Assembly: GCA_905210525.1 (NCBI GenBank)
Contig: CAJLXE010000024.1
Location: forward strand, 1-13,334
Source: an uncultured Clostridia bacterium
GTDB taxonomy: Bacteria > Bacillota > Clostridia > HGM11327
Direction: 5' to 3'
Length of the DNA: 13,334 nt
Both the position numbers and the translations under genes were made by a program. The notes beneath the pieces were generated by a model that saw nothing but the letters and a program-made list of their open reading frames with translations, ran no database searches and was not told where the DNA came from. Every line of letters begins with the position of its first letter. Position 1 is the stretch's first letter. Shown piece after piece: positions 6,840 to 13,334 of the stretch.

Positions 6840-8039
6840 TTATTTCCAGCCGGGATAATCGTCAAGGGAGCGGAACTCGTATCCCTGTTCTCTTGCGTAA
6901 TCTATTATTCTGCCAAGCATCGCCGCATTATCGGGAGATGTAGAATGGAGCAATATAACAGCGCCGGGATGCAAACGTGAAGTTATTGTATTGAAAGTAA
7001 CTTCTTCACCGGGTTGTTTTTCCGGATTCCAGTCTGCATGAGCTATTGACCAGAAAACAGATCTGTACCCTACATTGTTAACAAGATCAATCGCAGACTC
7101 AGAGTTTCTTCCTGTCGGGAATCTGAAATATTTACATTCATAACCGAAATTCACCCTGAGGTAATTGTGCACTCCGAGCACTTCTTTTGCCAAAGCTTCT
7201 CTTGTAATCTTCGGACAATCCGAAGGATGCGATGTGCTGTGATTTCCAACAATATGATTTTCGTTTATCATTCTCGTCACTTCATCCGGAGCAGTTTTAA
7301 GGTACTGCATAGTACAGAAGAATGTTGCAGGTACCTCCTTTTCTTTTAATGTGTCAAGCATACGCACTACAAGATCTTTATATTTATATCCGCAGTCAAA
7401 CGTAAGATACAGCACTTTTTCTTCCGTTTTATTGTCCCATGCCAGCGCATTTGTTCCCCAGCCATCAAAACGCTTTTGATTATTAACCGTCGTATTATGA
7501 GGTTTTCCGTTTCTTGCCACACCAAAGCTGAAGCTGTATGAATAAGTGGAAAGTTTTCTCGCATTATCAGGATCGTTAATCACAAATTTAACAGGTTCAA
7601 GCGGTTCTCTGCCTGTGTATGTCTTACCCGGGGAAATAACCTTAGGCTCATACGTTACCTCTGCCGAATCACGCGTAGGCGTTGGTGCAGGCGTCGGCGT
7701 TGGCGTGGGTGTAGGTGTAGGTGTGGGCGTCGGCGTAGGTGTCGGCTCAGGCGTTGGTATAGGCGTGGGTGTAGGTATAGGTGTGGGCGTCGGCGTGGGT
7801 GTGGGTGTCGGCGTGGGTGTGGGTGTAGGCGTCGGCGTGGGTGTAGGCGTTGGCGTAGGTGTCGGTGCCGGCGTTGGCGTTGATGTCGGTGTGGGTGTAG
7901 GTGTAGGTGTGAGCGTAGGCGTAGGTGTCGGCGCTAATGTCGGTGTCGGAGAATCCGTCTGTGTGCCTGCCGACGGTTTTACCGCGCATCCGCACAAAAG
8001 TGTACATAATATCAATATAAAAATCATTACACGTTTCAT
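6840..8039 (-). CDS. lipoprotein polysaccharide deacetylase, PdaA-like
   Basis: 399 residues. Residues 1-18 are a lipoprotein signal (MKRVMIFILILCTLLCGC) with acylated Cys18 predicted. Residues 31-122 are an almost pure Pro-Thr linker, and a NodB-homology domain starts near 208. NodB motifs: TFDCGY with catalytic Asp215; metal ligands H267 and H271 in HSTSH; RFPTG (306-310); D336-W337; and L-L-H365-S. The downstream pattern (HPGAVILLHSTSPDNA, then FRSLDDYPGW) resembles PdaA, the delta-lactam-forming peptidoglycan de-N-acetylase of Bacillus spores. The second motif-1 Asp of classical NodB enzymes is Cys216 here; PdaA has Asn there. The anchor and long linker suggest the catalytic domain reaches into the cell wall. 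A sigma-A-like promoter (8090-8118) argues against purely spore-specific expression. The ribosome site is a weak AGAGAAG. Confidence 0.88.
   Translation of the reverse strand: MKRVMIFILILCTLLCGCAVKPSAGTQTDSPTPTLAPTPTPTLTPTPTPTPTSTPTPAPTPTPTPTPTPTPTPTPTPTPTPTPTPTPIPTPTPIPTPEPTPTPTPTPTPTPTPTPTPAPTPTRDSAEVTYEPKVISPGKTYTGREPLEPVKFVINDPDNARKLSTYSYSFSFGVARNGKPHNTTVNNQKRFDGWGTNALAWDNKTEEKVLYLTFDCGYKYKDLVVRMLDTLKEKEVPATFFCTMQYLKTAPDEVTRMINENHIVGNHSTSHPSDCPKITREALAKEVLGVHNYLRVNFGYECKYFRFPTGRNSESAIDLVNNVGYRSVFWSIAHADWNPEKQPGEEVTFNTITSRLHPGAVILLHSTSPDNAAMLGRIIDYAREQGYEFRSLDDYPGWK
7674..7949 (-). repeat. hexanucleotide tract encoding the Pro-Thr linker
   Basis: About 276 bp of degenerate 6-bp units (plus strand GTNGGN) inside the deacetylase gene, encoding (Thr-Pro)n with rare Ala, Leu, Ser, Ile and Glu. 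Because units are 6 bp, gain or loss changes linker length by two residues without breaking the frame. Third codon positions vary freely, so protein composition rather than DNA sequence seems to be kept. Confidence 0.9.
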
Positions 8040-8089
8040 AAAAAATCTTCTCTTTATCTTTAATTTGGATGTAAAAACCCTTCGACTGT

Positions 8090-8118
8090 ATTTTACAATA
8101 TCGGCGTAAATTTGTCAA
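8090..8118 (-). promoter_or_regulatory. sigma-A-like promoter of the deacetylase gene
   Basis: On the minus strand TTGACA (8113-8118) is 17 bp from TAAAAT (8090-8095), five of six -10 bases. Transcription would start near 8083, giving a leader of about 45 nt. It is divergent from the promoter at 8185. Confidence 0.7.
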
Positions 8119-8130
8119 GTTTACAAAAAA

Positions 8131-8175
8131 ATCGACATAAAAAAATATGCTTGTGTTTTCGACATTCATCCGACA
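8131..8175 (-). promoter_or_regulatory. cluster of Spo0A-box-like heptamers
   Basis: The Spo0A box is TGTCGAA (minus strand; TTCGACA on the plus strand). Plus-strand matches are ATCGACA (8131-8137, 6/7), TTCGACA (8158-8164, 7/7) and TCCGACA (8169-8175, 6/7). A further TTCGACT (8081-8087) lies near the predicted deacetylase start site. The 8158 and 8169 boxes are in the same orientation, 11 bp apart. They lie between two divergent promoters. Short motifs arise by chance, so this is tentative. Confidence 0.35.
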
Positions 8176-8184
8176 GAATAGGTA

Positions 8185-8213
8185 TTGACAAAAAGGACTT
8201 ATACGTTTATAAT
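8185..8213 (+). promoter_or_regulatory. consensus promoter of the ECF S-component and coaX unit
   Basis: TTGACA (8185-8190) and TATAAT (8208-8213) on the plus strand with a 17-bp spacer, a perfect sigma-A consensus. Transcription would start near 8220, leaving a leader of about 120 nt with small hairpins: CCGCA (8230-8234) with TGCGG (8252-8256), and TCCGT (8307-8311) with ACGGA (8316-8320). I recognise no known riboswitch in it. Confidence 0.85.
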
Positions 8214-8338
8214 AAAGACGTTACAGATACCGCATAATATTTTAAATACATTGCGGATTTGATAGCAAAAAAATTTATATTAATCGCTTTTATGCGAAGA
8301 CAGGCATCCGTATTGACGGAGCTTGAGTGGAGGCAAAA

Positions 8339-8938
8339 ATGATTGAAAAGAAAAGTACAAAGTGGTTAGTCAGAATTGGTGTACTCATTGCCATTATAGT
8401 GCTCATGAGCTTTACACATATCGGTTATCTTAACGTCGGTACGGTTGATATTACGTTCCTTATGATACCGGTAATTATCGGCGCAATTACTCTCGGCGCA
8501 AAATCAGGCGCAATTCTCGGCGCAGTTTTCGGAATCACAAGCTTCATACAATGTTTCGGAATGAGTCCGTTCGGCGCAACGCTTCTTGCTATTAATCCTG
8601 TTTTTACATTTCTCACCTGTATGGTTCCGCGAACCCTTATGGGATGGCTCACAGGCATTATATTTAAAGCATTATACAAAAAAGACAATACAAAAGGTCA
8701 TGCATTATCGTTTATAGTGCCAAGTATTGCTGCACCTCTTCTGAACACTTTATTATTTACGTCGTTTATAATAATTCTGTTCGGTTCTTCGGATTATATC
8801 ACAACCATTCAGGCAGGAAGAAACTTATTGGCATTTGTAGCATGGTTCGTCGGAATAAACGGAGTAATCGAAGCAGCGGTTTCGTTCATTGTGGGCGGCT
8901 CCGTAAGCAAAGCAATTTACAAAGTTGTAAACAAATAA
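8339..8938 (+). CDS. ECF transporter S-component (probable pantothenate uptake)
   Basis: 199 residues from the ATG at 8339, preceded by GGAGG (8329-8333) at 5 nt spacing. An upstream in-frame GTG (8327) overlaps that site and is rejected. The protein is almost wholly hydrophobic with about six membrane segments (near 8-28, 38-55, 57-73, 80-105, 122-148 and 160-190) and short loops. It has the size and pattern of a substrate-binding S-component of an energy-coupling factor vitamin transporter. Such proteins bind the vitamin and share an EcfA/A'/T motor that is usually encoded elsewhere, as here. Pantothenate is inferred as the substrate because type III pantothenate kinase follows 83 nt downstream, probably on the same transcript. 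Other vitamins cannot be excluded. Confidence 0.8.
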   Translation: MIEKKSTKWLVRIGVLIAIIVLMSFTHIGYLNVGTVDITFLMIPVIIGAITLGAKSGAILGAVFGITSFIQCFGMSPFGATLLAINPVFTFLTCMVPRTLMGWLTGIIFKALYKKDNTKGHALSFIVPSIAAPLLNTLLFTSFIIILFGSSDYITTIQAGRNLLAFVAWFVGINGVIEAAVSFIVGGSVSKAIYKVVNK

Positions 8939-9021
8939 TAATAAATCATAGTAAAGCAATTTTATTTCTGATGTTTTTTTGAAACATTAAAAAAGCTTAT
9001 CTTATGAAAGGAAAACATAAA

Positions 9022-9792
9022 ATGCTTCTGGTATTCGATATAGGAAATACGCATATAAAAATGGGTGTGTTCAACGGCGACGATCTCACTGTAAGCTGCC
9101 GCATGACTACAAGCACGCAAAAAACAACAGATGAATATGGTGTTGACATACTTACCATGCTGCGCGAGAAAAAAGTAAACGCAACAGACATACACAAAGC
9201 CATAGTCTCCTCCGTTGTGCCGAACATAATGTATTCGTTCTGCAATTCCATAAAAAACTATATAGGCGTGGAGCCTATTATAGTTGCTCCCGGAATCAAA
9301 ACAGGCGTCTCAATCAAAACAGACAATCCCCGTGAAGTCGGCGCCGACCTGATTGCGGATATGGCTGCGGCAAATCACTTTTACGGCGGCCCGTGCATAG
9401 TTGTAGATTTCGGAACCGCAACGAAATACGAGGTTCTGACCGAAAAAGGAGAATTTACAGCATGTGTTATTTCTCCCGGCGTAGGACTTATGGCAGATGT
9501 GCTTTGTTCCGGAACAGCACAGCTCCCTGCAATAACCATAAAAAAGCCCGATTCCATACTTACTTCAAACACGGTGGAATGTATGCAGGCAGGCATAGTT
9601 TTCGGTTATATAGGTCAGGTTGAATATATCGTTGCAAAAATAAAAGAAGAAATGAATATACCCGATATAAAAGTCATAGCAACGGGAGGTTTCGGAAAGC
9701 TTATAGCGGGTGAAACAAAGTGTATAGATATATATGACAAAAATCTTACGTTGAAAGGACTCAAGCTTATAGCGGATAAAAATAAGAAGTAA
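9022..9792 (+). CDS. coaX: type III pantothenate kinase
   Basis: 256 residues from the ATG at 9022, with AAAGGAAA at 9007-9014 about 7 nt upstream. The ATG at 9004 overlaps the ribosome site and would add residues not usual for the family. CoaX phosphorylates pantothenate, the first step of coenzyme A synthesis, and belongs to the ASKHA fold. Motifs: FD6IGNT for phosphate binding, VSSVVP (62-67), GAD109 with the proposed catalytic Asp, and VVDFGTAT (127-134), followed by a glycine-rich VISPGVGLMAD segment and ATGGFG near the C-terminus. Length is normal. The residue after GAD is Leu, where many homologues have Arg. It shares a probable operon with the upstream S-component and ends before a strong terminator. 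Confidence 0.93.
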   Translation: MLLVFDIGNTHIKMGVFNGDDLTVSCRMTTSTQKTTDEYGVDILTMLREKKVNATDIHKAIVSSVVPNIMYSFCNSIKNYIGVEPIIVAPGIKTGVSIKTDNPREVGADLIADMAAANHFYGGPCIVVDFGTATKYEVLTEKGEFTACVISPGVGLMADVLCSGTAQLPAITIKKPDSILTSNTVECMQAGIVFGYIGQVEYIVAKIKEEMNIPDIKVIATGGFGKLIAGETKCIDIYDKNLTLKGLKLIADKNKK

Positions 9793-9865
9793 TAATTCAA
9801 TGTCAAAATTCTGTTAAAAAGCTAAACGATGTCTTTAAAAAAACAAATTCAGTATCAAAAACCCC

Positions 9866-9898
9866 GAAATCGGCGCGTTAATCGTGCCGATTTCTTTT
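9866..9898 (+). terminator. intrinsic terminator after coaX
   Basis: A 12-bp stem (one G-T pair), GAAATCGGCGCG (9866-9877) with CGTGCCGATTTC (9883-9894), loop TTAAT, then TTTT. It separates the coaX unit from spoIIE. On the minus strand the stem is followed by GGGG and five T, so weak bidirectional action is possible. Confidence 0.85.
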
Positions 9899-9932
9899 AT
9901 ATTACCATAAAAGTGCAAAACGTATCAATATA

Positions 9933-9994
9933 GACACATTATTCATTTTTTCGCGTATCTAAAACGACACATTTTTTCACGGACAAGTTATAAA
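9933..9994 (+). promoter_or_regulatory. possible spoIIE control region
   Basis: Two GACACATT repeats (9933-9940 and 9966-9973) lie 33 bp apart, about three helical turns. A -10-like TATAAA (9989-9994) follows. The second repeat overlaps ACGACA (9964-9969), whose complement TGTCGT is close to a Spo0A box core. No good -35 box is visible. In Bacillus, spoIIE is driven by Spo0A~P from a sigma-A promoter with an abnormal spacer, so a weak-looking promoter is expected, but assignment here is inference. Confidence 0.35.
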
Positions 9995-10041
9995 ATAAAC
10001 ATACAAACAAATAAATCAAACAAAAGGAGCGATATGTTATT

Positions 10042-12306
10042 ATGATTAAAGATGCACAGGTTTACAGCAAAAATTCTTCTTGGAGCAGATTGATACCTTC
10101 AAAAGCAATGCTTCAGGAATATATGTTTTTCATGCTTGCCGGCTTGCTTTTTGCAAGGGTTGATTTTATGGGTGTTATAAATACATTCGGCTATGCATGG
10201 CTTATAACGCTCTTTCTTACAGGGCGCCCTACATTCTGGGGAGCATTCGGAATCCTCGCAGGCAGGCTCACGGTAATAAATACAATCTCTCCGGATATGA
10301 TAAACGTATTTTCGGACGTATGCGTATATCTCGGAGCTTACGTGCTGATGTCTGCAATGAAAAAGATATACAACGGAAATTCGGGAAAAATATACATAAT
10401 ATCCGGTCTGATATTTTACGCTGCCGCAGAATGCGCACTTATGATTCTCTATGAATTTACCGTTTATAAAGCGCTCTATGTCGCATTGAATATGCTCACC
10501 ATAGGCGCCGTAACATATGTATTCAACAGAGTTACCGGCATCCGCAACGGAATCGACTTCAATAACGTATCACAGTTGGATGTTATTTTCTTCGTATCCG
10601 CAACAGCCCTTGCCGTTATAGGAATAGGAAGTATAACACTGTTTTCAATAGACATAAGAATGATAATAATTTACGCCGTAATACTGATAAGCGCTTATTC
10701 ATACGGTGCCGGAACGGGTGCTCTTGTAGGTACAGTATTCGGAATATTGCTCGGAATAGAAGGCGAATTTACACTGATAAACATAATTCCTTTTACCGTA
10801 TGCGGCGTTGTATGCGGAATACTTAATCATACAAATAAAATCATATCCGGAGCCATAACAATATGTATATACGGCGCACTGTTTTTCCTGCTCGATTACG
10901 GTATGACAGAGCTTCATTCTTTTATAGAAATGTCAGCCGGTGTAGTTATATACACCGTGTTCTCTGCCGACATACTCAATACCGTTCAGAACGCGGTTTA
11001 CTCCGTTAACTCTTCTGTAATATCTACAAAATCATATGCCGACAGAGTAAAACTCATCTGCTGCGAAAAAATAGACGGTGTATGCAATTCCACGGAAAGA
11101 ATGCACAAAATTCTTGAAAGCTACCTAAAAGATACCGAAAAAACAAATCTGGAGCAATTCAATGAGCTCACTTCTCAGATAACTCAGACCGTATGCGCTC
11201 ACTGCACAATGGGAGACAGGTGTTCTTTTGCCAATAACAGTCACGGCAAAAAAAATCCGTCTTGTGAAATAGCACGTATAGTAAGCCGCATAAATCATGT
11301 AGGCAACGGCTGGCGAAATAAAATGGCAATGTACAGAGAGGTGCCTGCAATAGCCGTCGGATGTGTAAACGATTCAATCACATCAATAAAAAAGAAGCTT
11401 GAAAACAGTGTAAAAGTAGATGATCCTCTTACCGCAAAAGCAGAACAACAGTGTATGCGCATATGTAAATATGTTGACTCCTTGGTAGTTCTCAACTCGG
11501 ATAACGGCTATGAAGTAATAATACAGCTCAAAACCGCATCCGTAACACAGGAAAACATAAACGCACTCAAAGCGAAATGTGAGGATATCGTAAACGTAAA
11601 ATTTGAACTTTCGGACGCAGGATCAGGAACAATATGCTTCGTTCAAAAAGCTAAATACATGATTTCCACAGGCGTAGTAAGCGTATCTTACGACGAGGAC
11701 GGCATATGCGGAGATGCTTGTACAATAGTGCCTTTCGGCAAAAGCGGATTTATGATGGCTGTTGCGGACGGATGCGGAACAGGCTATCCGGCACTCGCCG
11801 AAAGCAACATGGCAATGGAATTGCTCGAAACCATGGCGCAATGCGGATGCGATGAAGATGCAACAGTCTCGCTTATAAACACACTCATGGGACTGCGCAT
11901 GGACGACGATAAATACAGTACCGCCGATATATGTGTATTCAACAAATATAACGGCAATACAAAATTCATAAAAATGGGCGCTGTTTGCTCATTTATAGTC
12001 CACAACGGAAATGTGGCAACGGTTGACTGCGGGGCAAGTCCGCTCGGATTATCGGTTTCAGGCGACGAATATGTTCAGAACTACAAGCTCAAAGCAGACG
12101 ATGCCGTTATAATGATGACCGACGGAGTTTACGATTCATGTGCGGGATATAACGATCCGAATGAATATTTCACGGATATGTTCAGCAAAATGAAAATATA
12201 CAATGCCCAGGAAACAGCACAGACAATAATGGAAAACGCATTGCGAAATGTAAAAAAAACTAAAGACGATATGCTCGTTTTTGTCGCAATAGTAAGAAAA
12301 AATTAA
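10042..12306 (+). CDS. spoIIE: stage II sporulation protein E, membrane PP2C phosphatase
   Basis: 754 residues; the ATG at 10042 has AGGAG (10025-10029) 12 nt upstream. An ATG at 10034 stops after three codons. Residues about 27-320 hold roughly ten hydrophobic segments, then a cytosolic regulatory region (about 330-550) with the cysteine cluster C385-A-H-C388 and C394, then a PP2C domain (about 560-754). Metal-binding acidic residues are D576 in VADGCGTG, D694 in MMTDGVYD and D742-D743 in KDDMLV. In sporulation SpoIIE sits at the polar septum and dephosphorylates SpoIIAA, releasing sigma-F in the forespore. Length is slightly below the Bacillus protein (about 830). The full set of domains and catalytic residues looks intact, which supports an endospore-forming host. 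The next gene starts 79 nt after the stop without a terminator in between. Confidence 0.93.
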   Translation: MIKDAQVYSKNSSWSRLIPSKAMLQEYMFFMLAGLLFARVDFMGVINTFGYAWLITLFLTGRPTFWGAFGILAGRLTVINTISPDMINVFSDVCVYLGAYVLMSAMKKIYNGNSGKIYIISGLIFYAAAECALMILYEFTVYKALYVALNMLTIGAVTYVFNRVTGIRNGIDFNNVSQLDVIFFVSATALAVIGIGSITLFSIDIRMIIIYAVILISAYSYGAGTGALVGTVFGILLGIEGEFTLINIIPFTVCGVVCGILNHTNKIISGAITICIYGALFFLLDYGMTELHSFIEMSAGVVIYTVFSADILNTVQNAVYSVNSSVISTKSYADRVKLICCEKIDGVCNSTERMHKILESYLKDTEKTNLEQFNELTSQITQTVCAHCTMGDRCSFANNSHGKKNPSCEIARIVSRINHVGNGWRNKMAMYREVPAIAVGCVNDSITSIKKKLENSVKVDDPLTAKAEQQCMRICKYVDSLVVLNSDNGYEVIIQLKTASVTQENINALKAKCEDIVNVKFELSDAGSGTICFVQKAKYMISTGVVSVSYDEDGICGDACTIVPFGKSGFMMAVADGCGTGYPALAESNMAMELLETMAQCGCDEDATVSLINTLMGLRMDDDKYSTADICVFNKYNGNTKFIKMGAVCSFIVHNGNVATVDCGASPLGLSVSGDEYVQNYKLKADDAVIMMTDGVYDSCAGYNDPNEYFTDMFSKMKIYNAQETAQTIMENALRNVKKTKDDMLVFVAIVRKN

Positions 12307-12385
12307 ATTATATGCATTGATCGGACGGCAAAAGGCAATAATAAAAATCATACGGATCACATAACGAAAGGATACAACACGTATT

Positions 12386-13093
12386 ATGATTTATTTAAAT
12401 ATTACACTTTCCGCCGTCTTTTCATTTGCGGTAATGTTTATTCTTGCAAAACTCATGGGTGTACGACAGATATCTCAGCTGAGTATGTTTGATTACATCA
12501 ACGGAATAACCATAGGCTCCATAGCCGCAGAACTTGCTCTGGCAGAAACAATGTCGGACAGACTTCAGATGTTTGCCGCATTAGTCATTTATGCACTTGC
12601 AACTCTGCTCTTTTCTATAATAACCGACAAATCCATAGTAGCAAGACGCTTTTTGACAGGCAAACCGATATTGCTGGTGGAAAACGGCAGATTTTATGAT
12701 CAGAATTTCAAGCGCGCCAAGCTTGATGTAAACGAATTTCTTACTCAGTGCCGGAATTGCGGCTATTTTGACGTTTCACAGATAGATACCGCCGTAATGG
12801 AACCGAACGGCAAAATCAGTTTTCTTCCGGTTTCATCCGCAAGACCTGCAACCCCTGCCGATCTCGGCATTACAGTTGAACAGGAACCTCTCTGCGGCAA
12901 CGTCATTATAGACGGCAACATAATGTACAGAAATCTAAAAACCCTCGGCTACAATGAAGAATGGCTCAAAAATCAGCTTACAAACGCCGGATTCCCCAAT
13001 GTACGGGATATATTTCTTGCTACGTGCCGTCCGGACGGTACACTTTGCATATATATTCGTTGCGGTGAAGCCTGCAAAGAAATTTTTATGTGA
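12386..13093 (+). CDS. DUF421/YetF-family membrane protein
   Basis: 235 residues. The ATG at 12386 has AAAGGA (12367-12372) about 13 nt upstream. Residues 3-80 form three membrane segments including the family's conserved MGVRQISQLSMFDYINGITIGSIAA stretch (residues 25-49). Residues about 80-235 are the cytosolic YetF-type domain, with the FLTGKPILLVENGRF and SFLPVSS segments near its start. The biochemical role is not established. Relatives in Bacillus (YetF, YdfS and the 2Duf protein) have been linked to the inner spore membrane and spore resistance. That fits the location after spoIIE, 79 nt away and possibly on the same transcript. The spore connection here is inference from neighbourhood. 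Confidence 0.85.
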   Translation: MIYLNITLSAVFSFAVMFILAKLMGVRQISQLSMFDYINGITIGSIAAELALAETMSDRLQMFAALVIYALATLLFSIITDKSIVARRFLTGKPILLVENGRFYDQNFKRAKLDVNEFLTQCRNCGYFDVSQIDTAVMEPNGKISFLPVSSARPATPADLGITVEQEPLCGNVIIDGNIMYRNLKTLGYNEEWLKNQLTNAGFPNVRDIFLATCRPDGTLCIYIRCGEACKEIFM

Positions 13094-13230
13094 ATTATTA
13101 ACAAATTATGAACGTTTTTTCAGCAAAAACAAGCTTTTTTCAATTCGTTCATATATAGTTTACAAACGTTTTTTGTCGGACATGATATAATTAATATAAT
13201 ATATATGACACATAAAGGGGCGATGACAAA
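13094..13230 (+). promoter_or_regulatory. intergenic region with candidate -10 boxes
   Basis: It contains TATAAT twice (13186-13191 and 13195-13200). Only weak -35 partners exist: TTTACA at 13159-13164 with a 21-bp spacer, or TTGTCG at 13173-13178 with a 16-bp spacer. A nested hairpin, TATGAACG (13107-13114) with CGTTCATA (13146-13153), encloses A- and T-tracts, and AACGTTTTTT occurs twice (13111 and 13165). No classical terminator after the DUF421 gene is visible. Confidence 0.35.
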
Positions 13231-13334
13231 ATGCTAAGCAAATTACTGTCAAAGGATGAGTGTGCAAAGTGCAGAATTTGCTGTACCTTTGACGATGACG
13301 ACATATGGGAAACTCCTGTAATTTATAATGAGTT
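13231..13334 (+). CDS. CxxCxxCC cysteine-cluster protein, N-terminal part
   Basis: The first 34 codons, cut by the window edge. The ATG at 13231 has AAAGGGG (13214-13220) 10 nt upstream; the ATG at 13223 stops at once. The visible sequence MLSKLLSKDE-CAKCRICC-TFDDDDIWETPV shows a CxxCxxCC cluster at residues 11-18. This is the hallmark of the YkgJ/UPF0153 family, thought to bind zinc or an iron-sulfur cluster. Function is unknown. Too little is present to judge length or completeness. Confidence 0.65.
   Translation, partial: MLSKLLSKDECAKCRICCTFDDDDIWETPVIYNE

Noticed and set aside
7674..7949. Tandem tract considered as a CRISPR or phase-variation on/off switch
   Set aside because: There are no spacers between the units, and 6-bp units cannot shift the reading frame, so only length variation is plausible.
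7546..8109. 187-residue plus-strand ORF rich in Val-Gly repeats
   Set aside because: It is the antisense reading of the Pro-Thr coding hexanucleotide tract. The minus-strand frame carries a lipobox and intact NodB motifs.

Overview
The window looks like the chromosome of an endospore-forming anaerobe of the Clostridia (Bacillota). The evidence is a clostridial-type 16S rRNA gene, a SpoIIE sporulation phosphatase, a type III pantothenate kinase beside an ECF S-component, low-GC coding sequence, and strong TTGACA-17-TATAAT promoters. I cannot fix the genus.

Layout. (1) Positions 1-786 are the 5' half of a 16S rRNA gene on the minus strand. Behind it (901-1300) lie five tandem, perfect-consensus promoters about 92 bp apart, all firing toward the rRNA operon. 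(2) A plus-strand promoter-like sequence (about 1437-1468) leads into a roughly 150-nt structured, terminator-ended leader or small RNA (to 1622). A plus-strand cassette follows: heparinase II/III-like protein, SGNH/SASA-type carbohydrate esterase, second heparinase II/III-like paralogue (1675-6428). None of the three has an export signal, so they probably work in the cytosol on imported, acetylated oligosaccharides. (3) Positions 6429-6839 are a gene-free convergent junction packed with hairpins. It includes two diverged copies of a roughly 90-bp element with a conserved loop and compensatory stem changes. (4) A minus-strand lipoprotein polysaccharide deacetylase (6840-8039) has a Pro-Thr linker of about 92 residues. 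(5) A divergent promoter region with several Spo0A-box-like heptamers (8040-8338) precedes an ECF transporter S-component (8339-8938) and coaX (9022-9792), together a likely pantothenate uptake and phosphorylation unit closed by a terminator at 9866. (6) spoIIE (10042-12306) is followed at short distance by a DUF421/YetF-family membrane protein (12386-13093). (7) The window ends in the first 34 codons of a protein with a CxxCxxCC cluster (13231 onward).

How the genes fit together: the left part pairs a strongly expressed rRNA operon with a divergent, possibly attenuated catabolic cassette. The right part is core metabolism (coenzyme A) and sporulation. The deacetylase resembles the spore-cortex enzyme PdaA, but its lipobox, wall-spanning linker and sigma-A-like promoter suggest a surface enzyme that may act in growing cells. 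The least explained items are the leader RNA, the covarying intergenic repeat and the lyase-esterase-lyase cassette.
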